Source of the DNA: Beroe forskalii | Lineage: Eukaryota > Ctenophora > Nuda > Beroida > Beroidae | Direction of reading: 5' to 3' | Length of the DNA: 64,000 bases | Assembly (NCBI GenBank): GCA_011033025.1 | Contig: WFMF01000037.1 | Coordinates: 496,001 to 560,000 of the forward strand | In this document: positions 12,301 through 22,430 of the stretch, piece after piece | How the letters are laid out: every line of letters starts with the position of its first letter | Position numbering within the stretch: the stretch's first letter is position 1 | The notes under the pieces: generated by a model | Databases searched by the model: none | What the model was told of the DNA's origin: nothing | Seen by the model: only the letters and a program-made list of their open reading frames with translations | Translations under genes and position numbers: made by a program

Positions 12301-15185
12301 AGTCCAACCGTCCCGCTACCGTCCTACGGTAAAACCAGTGGCAGAGCCGCAGAATTACTACGGAACTTACAACAGTCCCATAGCGGTACTGCCACGGCAC
12401 TTGTTTTGCTGTCGACGTATATATTTTCTAATATTTCCGTATCAGTGTATGGAAGAGAAGAATACTATAAAAGTTCCTCAAACATAGAAATCGCTTGAAC
12501 AGCTGAAAGTTCTCAAACCTAATTTCATGGAAATGCGGAGTGACAGATTTGACTGAACTGCAACGAGCGGGACCTTGGTGAAACACACCCCTGTCTCGTT
12601 CCTGCTCCGCAACAAGTTGAGCAAACCCTCGTCTAGTTGTATTGCACATTCCCCTATCTTATCTCCTAGCTCCCACCGGTGCTGAGAGATAGAGGGAGGG
12701 GTAAGAAGAGGAAAAAAGGGAGAGGTGATCTTTTGATGTGCATTGTTGTTCCAGTCGATCTTTGATCACTACAGCCTAAACTATACAAATTGTATCTTGT
12801 AACTAGCTCACGTTATAACTTGAGTAAAGTATTAGATCCGCATAAACCATTTCTTTTCGTTATTCTTATTATCCTTTGTAATATTTTGATAGCAAAATTA
12901 GGTATGAGTACAGCAAAGCAGTAAGATCAAATCGGTTATAATATGATCCATTACTCCATTACTTCAACTTTGCGAAAGTATTCCCATAGTTACCGATGAT
13001 AATGGTATAGGAATCAACATTCTAACATTGAGAAATGTCCAAATATCATCTAATATTCTGATACTTGTATTCTTATTCAAGATTGAAGGGATGTATGATT
13101 CAGTATTCCAATTACATTCACATTAGTTGAACCCCGAATCAGGATCCAGGGCATAGATAAATCGTATACCTGTCACTTGGTAATTGTAGCTGAGTTTAGA
13201 CATATGGAAATTTCTGGTATGGCGGTAACTGAACAGGTGCCAAGTTAACTCAGTTTAGCCAAATTGGATGAATATCAAAATTCCGATAAACAGTTGAAAA
13301 GATACCGATCTTTAAGACCTTTTGACCTTAAGCCTATTAGGGTGCCAGGATGGCCATGAATAAGTAGTGAAAGCTTGTTGAAAACTTATTCCCTCACAGC
13401 AGTTTGTTTACAATTGCTGTTCTCATATAACAGTATAAACGCATGATTTTGATACAGCATGGACCGAATTAAATGTAAAATGATAAATATAGGAGAGGAC
13501 TGACGACCACGGAGGAAGGAGCTTGGCTGAGATTGGATTACAAAGAACCTCCTGGAACTAATGGTGTGGCATTTAGAAATTTTGGCAACTCCCACTGAGA
13601 CATCAGGGGAATCATGTGACGGGTATTTACACGGCATATTGTTATTTAGTTATTTGGGTGTTTGGAACGGAGGGGTCGGAGAGAGAAAATGTAACTACAT
13701 TTAATAAAGTAATAAGGGGGCTGGAGGTTCTGATGTGATGTCGATTTTCGGGTTTTTGTTGCTACTGATATCGTGATTTTTGAACAATTCCTGAATATAT
13801 CGAAATTACACCAAATCAACTTACATCGACTCTGTTGATGCGAGGTTGGTGGAAGAGGTAGATTCCGAGGCTCTGGTCGGGGGAACACCCCCTGAAGAGG
13901 AAGGTGTGGTACCACTGAGGCTGGTCTGAGGGCCCCTGGGGCGTGCTCACCTGCACCTGCCAACACCAGATATCGTGAAGGGAATTTAGCATTATTAGAG
14001 TGCTTTTAATATCTTCTTGAAAGGACTAAGAGGTTCAAAGTAACAAGAAACATTGATCATATTATGAGCAAACCTTATCATGTGAATTAAATGATATCTG
14101 TGAGTAGGCGCTTTCGAATTGGTTCCTTCCCGCGACCAACACAGCATCCTGCGTGTGTTGTATCGGTGTCTCTAGATACTGCACCAAAACCTGACGGGAG
14201 AAGAGAACTGATTGAATAATCATAATCAGAGATTTGTTATAATGTAAGGTATTGGAAGGTCCTCATGTGGATAACTTAGGCCCTCTTATGACTAACTTAG
14301 GACAATCACTAAATGAGGCTTCCTTTAGATCGGGCCCTAGGCCTTATCATCCTAACAATTCACGTTGCATAGAATTTTATAGCGGGGGGGGGGCAAAATT
14401 GATGTTCATGGAATGTTTCGGAAAGGATGCCCAATTACCTGAACATCAATAAGAGATGAGGGAGAGGATTCGATATGTTTCTCCTTGATAACAAGAGTAA
14501 CATAAAGTTCGCTACTCTGCCCTGCTAAGGTGAGGTGGTAATACTCAAAGACTTGGCAATCAGCCAACTTGAGACCGTATTCATCTATCACTTCATTTGC
14601 AGTGCATAGTAGCAAGTCTAGCTCTTCCAAAGTTTCTGTATGTACCACCAACACTTCCTCAAATACACACCTGGTCAATTTTCGTAAATCTATCAAAAAT
14701 CCAGTGAGAAAATGTAGTTCACTAGTTATAACTTTATGATTATAATAAAACTGTTTGTAAGTGTCTATTCAAACTGCCATCAAGCACAATATAATGATTA
14801 GCTTTAATAGTTAAATGAACAGTACTTACTTCTCAAGAGAAATAGTTTTGGTTTTTAGGAGTGGTAACTCTTCATTCAATCGTGCAATCTGAACACTGAT
14901 CTTGCTTTCCTGGATTGAAGACTGATAATTTTAGATGAACGAATGTTATAACATAAATTTCAGAATTTGAATTATCCATTAGAATTCACGAGAAATAAGC
15001 AAAACATTACGATGAAATAAAGCCATGAAATGAAACTAAGAGTGACCTTTACTAGCCTGGTTGGGTAGAGTGAGATTGGGGCAGCTCACTCCGTGAACTA
15101 GTATGACAACAGAGTACTCCAGTATAGGTGCAGTATTTGGACCACAGAGGAGGTCATTAGCAGTGCGACGACGAAGAGCAGACAT
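6336..15185 (-). CDS. CCDC33-like: CCDC33-like C2 and coiled-coil protein, multi-exon
   Basis: I assembled this gene from exons whose junctions and phases fit: 15185-15057, 14909-14830, 14670-14439, 14190-14074, 13956-13825, possibly 13594-13549, then 12205-11979, 11776-11648, an exon ending at 11227, 6962-6819 and 6704-6336 (stop). The first exons give a C2-type beta-sandwich pattern (LEYSVVILVHGVSCPNLTL, then KTKTISLEKCVFEEVLVVHT, then FEYYHLTL). A second C2-like stretch contains PQWYHTFLFRG. The last three exons give a coiled coil (AVQRMGRDILACREYISNL, then SEKDEISELRSAHQSQNQLL, then NQEKVIERLEGLL). This order and these motifs recall vertebrate CCDC33, which is linked to ciliated and testis cells; the name rests on recalled family features. 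Uncertain points are the small 46-nt exon, the acceptor of the exon ending at 11227, and a GC donor after exon 1. The 4.3-kb intron 11226-6963 hosts another gene. Confidence 0.75.
7787..9175 (-). CDS. MFS transporter, SVOP/SV2-like, intronless
   Basis: This single uninterrupted frame of 462 codons (478 if the upstream ATG at 9223 is used) encodes a polytopic membrane protein with about 12 hydrophobic segments. FGDAVEVYLPSVL in TM1 (about residues 47-59) resembles the GDAVE motif of SVOP/SV2 and related MFS carriers. GWLANRIGRKK (about 93-103) is the MFS loop 2-3 motif A. A hydrophilic central loop (SAETTVSYSTSVPDEDYSPR region) separates the two six-helix halves. The substrate cannot be read from the sequence. 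I favour the start at 9175 because an AG with acceptor-like context lies 4 nt upstream and the next residues are acidic and cytosolic in character. The gene lies wholly inside an intron of the CCDC33-like gene on the same strand and has no introns, suggesting a retrocopy. No frame damage is seen, so it may be functional. Confidence 0.85.
   Translation of the reverse strand: MESGEPGRESDTEQILVPPPTGSELSSEAANDLKVKVALLCVCLINFGDAVEVYLPSVLTQEIGCDLQLTEAKQGILNVVFYSFYAAGSFTSGWLANRIGRKKTIIISISLAFLVSVLTALSHEFYLLLVSRAFTGILVGSNCAMTYVYWAEVSPSKKMKNLGIAMVSLSYSAGAGYMALLAYWTLPTLGWRIFFVLCSTPIFIGPLICFIFYLNETDVYLSLKKEQANMTERCRLTQSAETTVSYSTSVPDEDYSPRNSSRPNTAVIFLIAQLSLVHFVNIAQGWGLILFVPKVYNNYNVQVDSNSPNCSNVFGGQFIKMALLSGLAPFVAKAVAYIAQFFVSLPTSLVFSSFVSSVSFLLLSVLGAQEVLISSEVLMGIGKAAYAYLNLTLWFYMMEAFEPSIKALSTVIIEGVSKLGALVGCSLVAFLSVDIVSYTMCALGALQTSVVSFLWFSIWRTQ
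10031..10745. repeat. Minisatellite, ~20-bp unit
   Basis: About 35 copies of tgatgcagtgacggggacag with a/g and c/t variants lie inside the large CCDC33-like intron. Long minus-strand frames (poly Ser-Pro-Ser-Leu-His-His) arise only because a 20-bp unit cycles through all frames. They are not genes. Confidence 0.95.
11460..11540 (-). repeat. Tandem duplication at exon edge
   Basis: A 39-nt phrase (containing aaggtagggcacggtcatag on the plus strand) is repeated twice side by side just 5' of, or within, the coiled-coil exon of the CCDC33-like gene. If translated it gives two copies of PMTVPYL. An AG that could be the acceptor (after ccttgac, minus strand) occurs at the end of the second copy, so the repeat may instead be intronic. 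Confidence 0.6.
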
Positions 15186-15978
15186 ACTCAATCAAAGTAA
15201 TATATCAGGCTCTTGAGCAGTTAAAAACATTTTTAGCCACAGTAGTAAATCAATTTCTTCAATCATCCACACTTTTAATAACTTGCCCTCATGCATAATA
15301 TCGAAGAAACAGATATGATTTAAAATCTATGGCATAAATACAATATATCCTCAAGGTATTCATTCAGTAAATTAATGATGCATTGATTTTTTCTACAAAG
15401 GAGATTAATAGAATAACCCACATCTGCTGTTACTAAATACGAGACAAAATAGATAATAAGATAATAGAATGAAATATGTATCAAGTGTGATATGTATTTC
15501 TGAAGAAATCATTTCTAACACAAAATTCTTCAAACTGATTTTTTGGAGGTTTTTAACTGAATTATGACATAAACATTAAATAAGATTATGGTTTTGCACA
15601 TCAGCAGAGAATGATGTTAATCCTTTCTTAGGCCTTAGTTATTCCTGACCATAATTTTTAAAACATCATTCGAACTTAACAGGGGCATGTCAAACTCCTA
15701 TGTGCATGGCTTTTTATGCACTGAGTAAATTTTCATGGTTCACTGCCTGTTATTGACAGCCAGTGAGCTGCACATGATTATGCAGTGCATGAAAAAGCTG
15801 TGCACATAGGAGATTCACATGTCACTGTTAGGTATACATCTAATTTGATTTTCTACTGAAAAAATAGTACACAAAAACACTGTTAGGAGTAAGAAAGTTA
15901 ATACTTAAAGAATAAAGGCATTGCAGATTAACTATTGTTTCAAATAAATAGTTCATGGCAATAATTTATCTTAAGTCA
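15186..15978. other. Intergenic, no gene seen
   Basis: AT-rich sequence between the 5' end of the CCDC33-like gene and the 3' end of the granulin-like exon, both on the minus strand. It should contain the CCDC33-like promoter. A short imperfect inverted repeat (ctcctatgtgcat near 15697 versus gtgcacataggag near 15799) is visible. Nothing else is supportable. Confidence 0.5.
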
Positions 15979-16537
15979 TTAGAGATATATAATATTTGTC
16001 TTGTAATTGATTTTAACATGACAAGAAAAGTATAGATAGGTTGAAGTACAGAAAGTCCAACAAAATAGCAGGGACACGAATGGAGCCCAGTGATGGTTCA
16101 TACAGTGATATGTGTTATCAGATTCATTTTGAATGCAGCTGTCACCTGTGTGACAACAAACTGTTTGATATGATGTACCACAACAATAGTGATTTGACCT
16201 ACAACAAAGGTGAGGATTTATGAAACTCTTACAACATGAATAACCAAGTTGACAGCACCCAGCAGTGCTATTGAAATTGTTGCAGCAAGAGTTTACACCA
16301 CAGTTGGATGATGAATAGGCACCAGCAAATGTATTCCAACATACATTACTTTTATTTATTGAAGTGAAATAATCCTGAGTTTCCCCAAAATTGTATCCCC
16401 AGGTAGTTGGTTTCTCACTAGATGTACTCAATGCTTGATAACTTCTGAAATTGCTTCTCTCAGAACTCAATTTTGTTATTGATCTTGCTGCTGTTGTGAA
16501 GTTTGTGTTGGGCCAATTTGTCAATGCTGCACTCAAC
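15979..16537 (-). CDS. Cysteine-rich granulin-like protein, terminal exon
   Basis: The open frame encodes about 185 residues and ends at a stop near 15979. Residues 66-145 are rich in paired cysteines (SCC, GCC, SCC, LCC, YCC, VCC at short intervals, then TGDSC and YHC), a ladder typical of granulin/epithelin-type disulfide modules, although spacing is not canonical. A hydrophobic stretch (about WAPFVSLLFCWTFCTSTYLYF) follows, so the protein could be membrane-tethered or GPI-processed. No signal peptide is encoded, and the frame opens right after an AG preceded by cctcataac, so an upstream exon with the true start is expected above 16537; I could not identify it. Function unknown; secreted or surface role inferred. 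Confidence 0.6.
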
Positions 16538-17320
16538 CTGTTATGAGGTAGGTAAAGTAGACAAGTAGTAAAACAATTTTGTTTTTGGCAAGCTGCATAG
16601 TTTTCAATATAAGTATTAAATGTAGATCATTTGCCCTGAAGTTTCTATGGCTACAATTCCTACAGGGTCCAGCAGTTAGATCCCTTAGATTTTCACCAAA
16701 AAATTCATAATATCACTTGATCTATTTTGTAAAACTTATCATCAAGGCATAATCATATTAGTCTGAAGCACTTAAATCTAAAATACCATAAATTCTCAAG
16801 GAAATCTGTCCCTTAAACCTGTGTGGCTTTCTTACTACTCCTTAGTTGGTCAGCACACTCCAATGCTGTAATTCACAGCTCAGACTAGGGGCTGGGCAAG
16901 TGCCATAAGCCAAATACACGGAAAGAACCACTCTCAGGGTTTGGGGCAGGTGATCCAGAAAATTTTAGGAAGTTTCAGTGTCTCACACATTTAATTCCAA
17001 GCTCCAACTCTTCAGTCCTCTTGAGACTATGCACAAACTCTATCCAGTGGCATGCTCACTGAGCACAAGTTTTAGAGGGTCTCATCACTCTTTTTTCTTC
17101 TTACCACAAAAAACGGGGTAGTCAATCTTCAGAGGGGCACCCCGACCAATTGTTACTTGTAAGAGTATCACCACCTGGCAACTAGGTAAGGGGTTGCTTG
17201 CACCTCTAGTAGTGCAACCAGGTGGGTCCCAGTAGAACTCTCTGTGATTGAGAGTTGCAATCCATCCCCGGAAGGGGATGTGGTCATGGTCTGTTGGATA
17301 TTGCACCAAACAAAAAAAGA
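16538..17320. other. Upstream region of granulin-like exon; structured patch
   Basis: No convincing exon. The part at 17110-17310 is GC-richer and contains several small hairpins, for example aactctctgtgattgagagtt and ggttgc...gcaacc. It could be a short structured repeat or RNA-derived element. I compared it from memory with U1-U6, U11, U12 and SRP RNAs and saw no match. Confidence 0.3.
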
Positions 17321-18103
17321 TACCTTATTACAGGAAATATCGCCTCCAGAAAAATGAGCCTACATGTCATTATGCTACATGAAATTAAGCCCTTTTTGAG
17401 GCCCTAGGGCTTAATTACATGTAAGCCTGATTTAATGCATTCGTAAATACATGGAGCCAAATTATCATTGTGGATATATAAGTTTCGTAAGATAGAAATT
17501 TCAGCCTTGTATGCAAATAATTAAGACAATATATTTGACGAATTAGGAATTTTTGGCTTTATTTTTTTACTTGACTCTTTGATAGTTAAAATTACTCTCC
17601 AATTACAATATAACCTATAGAATAAACTATCACAGCATCATGAGAATCTTATAAGGTACATCAAAATATTAATGATCGAATATGTTTCCACAACGGCCTT
17701 GAAAACATTGCATGTAAATTCAGTTATCAAGGTTTCTAGGTATGATGGAGTGTCAAGGAGTGAGCTACAAAATGTGTCTCTTGCATTACTGATAGTCTTG
17801 GCAAAACCAGTGGCTTTCCAACCGACATCAATTCAAAGCTTAATCAATACTGAATAATGAAAAATTGAAACAGGAGTGAAGAAGAGGGATTTCTTTTGAA
17901 GTTTTATGATAAATTTATCATAAAACTTCGAAAAATTGAAAAAATCAATGTTTTCGAACTTATTAAGTTATCATGTTCAAATTTGCTTGAAAAATAAGTC
18001 TTCATGAAATTAAGAATACATGTCATTAAGGTGCATGAAATTAAGCCCTTTTTGAGACCTTAGGGCTTAATTATATGTAAACTTAATTTCCTGTAATAAG
18101 GTA
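17321..18103. mobile_element. TIR element (MITE-like), 783 bp
   Basis: Perfect 18-bp terminal inverted repeats: taccttattacaggaaat at 17321-17338 and its complement at 18086-18103. Subterminal blocks near 17370 and 18019 are copies of one another in direct orientation (tacatgtcatta, then catgaaattaagccc) and each contains an inner palindrome around the word ttaagccct. A perfect 32-bp palindrome sits at 17898-17929. The outermost TA may be the target duplication. No transposase is encoded. Confidence 0.8.
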
Positions 18104-18208
18104 ATTAATTAGTTCCGCAAGACAATTTATGGCTGATGGCCCTGATGGAAGTTTCTGAGTAGGTTGTTAGTTAATTAAACTTGGGCCAAGAGGGGTTTTA
18201 GCCCCTTG

Positions 18209-19045
18209 GTCTTTTCCGTGCCTCTCTATATCTTAGCCAATTTAATCCTATTCCACCCATTTCTATTATTTTCATATTTCAGCACCGTTTATCTATTCCA
18301 TTTATCATTATTTCCTATTCTTTTTCCAGTTCCATTCTAAAATAGACAGTAACTAGACCGTTCCTTTTTCCCTTCCGACTATCACTATCTTAGGGCCGTA
18401 ACTCTTTAAAAAAAAAAATTGAGCCGCGCACTAAGTTTGCTTTCGAAATTCAATGACATTGTTTATATAGGAGCAAATTGATCACACGTGTATGACATTT
18501 AACTTACCAGTGTTTATTACTCGTGTTCTTTTCCGTGCCTCTCTATATCTTAGCCAATTTAATCCTATTCCACCCATTTTCTATTATTTTCATATTTCAG
18601 CACCGTTTATCTATTCCATTTATCATTATTTCCTATTCTTTTTCCAGTTCCATTCTAAAATAGACAGTAACTAGACCGTTCCTTTTTCCCCTCCGACTAT
18701 CACTATCTTAGGGCCGTAACTCTTTAAAAAAAAATTGAGCCGCGCATTAAGTTTGCTTTCGAAATTCAATGACATTGTTTATATAGGAGCAAATTGATCA
18801 CACGTGTATGACATTTAACTTACCAGTGTTTATTACTCGTGTTCTTTTCCGTGCCTCTCTATATCTTAGCCAATTTAATCCTATTCCACCCATTTTCTAT
18901 TATTTTCATATTTCAGCACCGTTTATCTATTCCATTTATCATTATTTCCTATTCTTTTTCCAGTTCCATTCTAAAATAGACACTAACTAGACCGTTCCTT
19001 TTTCCCCTCCGACTATCACTATCTTAGGGCCGTAACTCTTAAAAA
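18209..19045. repeat. Tandem triplication, 316-bp unit
   Basis: Units beginning with cttttccgtgcctctctata start near 18210, 18526 and 18842; the first two are full-length and the third is partial. The copies are nearly identical apart from the A-run and a few bases, so the amplification is recent. The 60-codon ORF in two copies is a repeat translation without recognisable features. Confidence 0.95.
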
Positions 19046-20279
19046 AACAACTCACCCTCTCAAAAAATTACCCCTTACTAACGGACTTCTTTATTAACCT
19101 TTTAATTTATTTCCTTGTGTTTAAATCAAACGCTGTTTCTGTTGCTTGTTTGAGACGAATTTCGTTTTGGTCACACATATAGAAGATCAAAGACAAGCCT
19201 TGGAAAATAGCTGATGGATTTAAATCCCGAAAGACCACTAAGGAAAAGCAAATAGGAAAAGGATGAGTGTTTTTAACGCATTTTTTACCTCTTACTTTCT
19301 TATCTTATTCTTTTTCTTTTAATATTTTTCATATCCACTTAGTACTCACTTACTGTGGGGGGTTGCCGTCCTGGCTAGGACGGAAGTAATCAATTTTCCC
19401 CTAGTACAGAATAATCAATTTTGGGAAGGGTTAGCAGAGATTGAGTTTTATCGAGTATGTGCCCTGCGGCTTACGCCATGCACGCAATAATCTAAATAAT
19501 CTCCAACTACAGCGCTAGATATTTTATGTTATTTTACCACTTTCAAAACTACTGTGTACAATCAAATTCAGACGACAAGTACAACGAATCAACTACTTCC
19601 TGCTTTCTTGTTAACATACCAGTTTTCTACTTCATTAAGAGTATCCACTTTATTGCCACTAGGTGCCGAAGTATCATTTGTTGACTAGTTTTGTCTATCT
19701 TCTTTAATAATAATCTATTAATTAGATTTTCATGACGGGAGCATTAATTCACACTAGTTCTTCTAACTTATTAGGAATAAGGTAATAGACGGAAAAGTAT
19801 TCATTACATCAGACAGTAATCGTTTATTCACTCATTTTTCTTGTCCGAACTACCAAAGCTATTCTTATGCGTAAGACTCAGGGTAGTTAATTTCTTTTAA
19901 TCCAGTACAATACTCTCGTAAGGGGCATATAAGCGCATGTTACTATCTGTTGCTTTTTATAATCAGTCATAATTCTTTAGCCTCAAGTTTACTGCATCGA
20001 CGCAACACTATTTCTCATGGCTCGCTACGTTTAAAGTATCTTTTACTTAAATCATCACCATTTTCTTATGGCAATTTTTATCTTTACCTTAAGAATACTC
20101 TTCGCGATGGGCACATTGTTGCAGTACTTCTTTTCGGCAGGCTAATTTTAATTATCTCTTTAACATTCTTCCACTCTAATGATTATGGGTGTACGGGTTG
20201 ATTTGTAGGGAACTGGTAGGGTATTTTACCTCGAATAGCTCTGTCATTCATAATACTGCTTATGATGGAGATATATGCA
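19046..20279. other. Intergenic, no gene seen
   Basis: AT-rich, no long frame of coding character. A small hairpin, ccgtcctggctaggacgg, lies near 19367. Confidence 0.5.
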
Positions 20280-21995
20280 GGTGTAGTAATCCAAGGAATA
20301 ATTGCCAAAAATTGTCCAAACCTGGAACTGGTGAAGGGCGGTCTGATTTGTTCTTCAGTGTGTTGCCCGGGGTGTCTTGTAGCGCGGGGGGGGGGTTCGC
20401 TGCCCGAATCGATGGGGGGGGGCCCGGGGGATCGGTTTTTTTGATGGGCCGTAGCCGGGTTGTATGGGGGGTGCCTGTCTCGGTCCGGGGGGGTCGTGGG
20501 GGCTTCATTTTTGGCTTGAGGTGGGCGCGGTGGGCGTGTTTGTATGCAGCTTGTTGACGGGCGTGTGCTCTGGAGTGCTCGGGGGCTGAGCTGTGGGCCG
20601 GAGACTGATTTTGGGGCGCCCGCGGGGCCCGGTTTGGCCGGAGTTGCTATCTCGGCCCGGGGGGGTCGTGGGGGCTTCATGTTTGGCTTAGGGTGTGCGC
20701 GGTGGGCGTGTTTGTGTGCGGCTTGTTGGCGGGCATATGCTCTGTGGTCCTCGGGGGCTGGGCTGTGGGCCGGGGACTGTATTTCGGGGCGCCCGCGGGG
20801 CCCGGTTTGGCCGGAGTGTCTGTCTCGGCCCGGGGGGGTCGTGGGGACTTCGCTTTTAGCTTGAAGTGTGTGCGGTGGACATGTTTATGTGCGGCTTGTC
20901 GGCGGACGTATGCTCTGGAGTGCTCGGGGGCTGGGTTGTGGGCCGGGGACTGATTTTTGGGCGCCCGTGAGGCCCGGTTTGGTCGGGATGTCTGTCTTGG
21001 CCCGGGGGGGTCGTGGGGGCTTCGTTTTTGGCTTGAGGTGTGCGCGGTGGACGTGTTTGTGTACGGCTTGCGAGCGGGCATATGCTCTGAAGTGCTCGGC
21101 AACTGAGTTATGGGACAAAAGCTGAATTCAAAATTTGGCCTCCCCTCTGCCTCAAAAATTAGTTTTTGGCCCATAGCTCGGTTCCTGAGTGCTTTGGAGC
21201 GTGTGTTTGTTGCGGGTTGTGTATGAGCGGGTCCATTGCGCGCATTTTGAGCCGGAAGTGGAGTCTCTGCGGCCTTCCTGGGCCGGGATGGACGTTTGCG
21301 CCGAATTGGGTCTTGCTGGTGCCTGGGGGTCGGTTTTTGGCTCATAGCTCGGTTCCTGAGTGCTTTGGGGTATGCGTTTGTTGGCGGGTCGTATGTGGGC
21401 GTGTCCGTTGCGCACGTTTTGGGCTGGGGGTGGGGTCTCTGCGGCCTTCCTGGGCCGGGATGGGCATTTTGGTCGGGTTGGGCCTCGCGGGTGCCTCGGG
21501 GTGCGGTTTTTGGCCCGTAGCTCAGTTCCTGGGGGCTTTGGAGTGTATGTTTGTTGACGGGTCGTGTATGGGCGTGTCCATTGCGCGCATTTTGGGCTGA
21601 GCATGGGGTCTCTGCGGCCTTCCTGGGCCGGGGTGGTGATTTTGGTCGGGTTGGGCCTTGTGGGTGCCTCGGGATCGGTTTTTGGCCCGTGGCTCGGTTC
21701 CTGAGTGCTTTGGAGTGTATGTTTGTTGGCGGGTTGTGTGTGGGCGTGTCCGTTGTGCTCGTTTTGAGCTGAGGGTGGGGTCTCTGCGGCCTTCCTGGGC
21801 CGGGGTGGGCGTTTTCTGTGTGGCTCGGCTGCGGCTCATCGGGGAATCGGTTTTTTGGGCCTCCCCCTGTCGATTTGGGCGGCGGGCTTTTTTCCTGTGT
21901 TGCGGGGCGCCTTGGGTGGCGTATTGGAGGGTAGGTTGGATTGCCCTTCACCAGTTCCAGGTCTTACCCAAAATGCCTTGGATTATAGCCTTTTT
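20280..21995. mobile_element. A-to-G hypermutated foldback element 1
   Basis: The outer ends pair: aatccaagg near 20290 with ccttggatt near 21984, and ctggaactggtgaagggc near 20321 with gcccttcaccagttccag near 21944. Between about 20338 and 21941 the plus strand is extremely G-rich, in about 170-bp tandem sub-units in each arm. The element is homologous to 38921-40073. Left end gggtgtcttgtagcgcgggg (20370-20389) corresponds to aggtgtcttgtaacacagga there, and right end cctgtgttgcggggcgcctt (21894-21913) to cctgtgttacaagacacctt. Differences are almost all A to G on the plus strand in both arms. The centre (about 21112-21172) keeps its adenines. The many frames on both strands across this block are compositional artefacts. 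Confidence 0.9.
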
Positions 21996-22049
21996 CCCGA
22001 CTAGTTTTGCCAATTTATCTTCAACTAGCATTGCTTTTTAATCTGTACC

Positions 22050-22430
22050 GTTACTCCTCATGATGGGCGCAATGGCGCAGTTTTTCATTGATTAACTATA
22101 CTGGGAATTTATAGGGCATCTTCATGATGGGCGCAATGGCGCAGTATTTCATCGGGCATTTATAGGGCATCCTCATGATGGGCGCAATGGCGCAGTATTT
22201 CATTGATTAACTATATTGGGCATTTATAGGGCATCCTCATGATGGGCGCAATGGCGCATCATTTCATTGGGCATTTATAGGGCATCCTCATGATGGGCGC
22301 AATGGCGCAGTATTTCATCGGGCATTTATAGGGCATCCTCATGATGGGCGCAATGGCGCAGTATTTCATTGGGCATTTATAGGGCATCCTCATGATGGGC
22401 GCAATGGCGCAGTATTTCATTGATTAAGGG
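22050..22430. repeat. 51-bp tandem array, left block
   Basis: Seven or so copies of a unit containing catcctcatgatgggcgcaa, then tggcgcagtatttcatt and gggcatttataggg; some copies carry an extra gattaactatatt. It directly abuts hypermutated hairpin 2 on its left; a matching block lies on its right. Confidence 0.9.

Noticed and set aside
17085..17309. Structured snRNA or 74-codon minus-strand gene
   Set aside because: Hairpins are short, and no match to remembered U1-U6, U11, U12 or SRP motifs; the frame has no family features.
18492..18990. Two 60-codon MTFNLPVFITRVLF proteins as duplicated genes
   Set aside because: They are the same stretch of the 316-bp tandem unit; no coding features.
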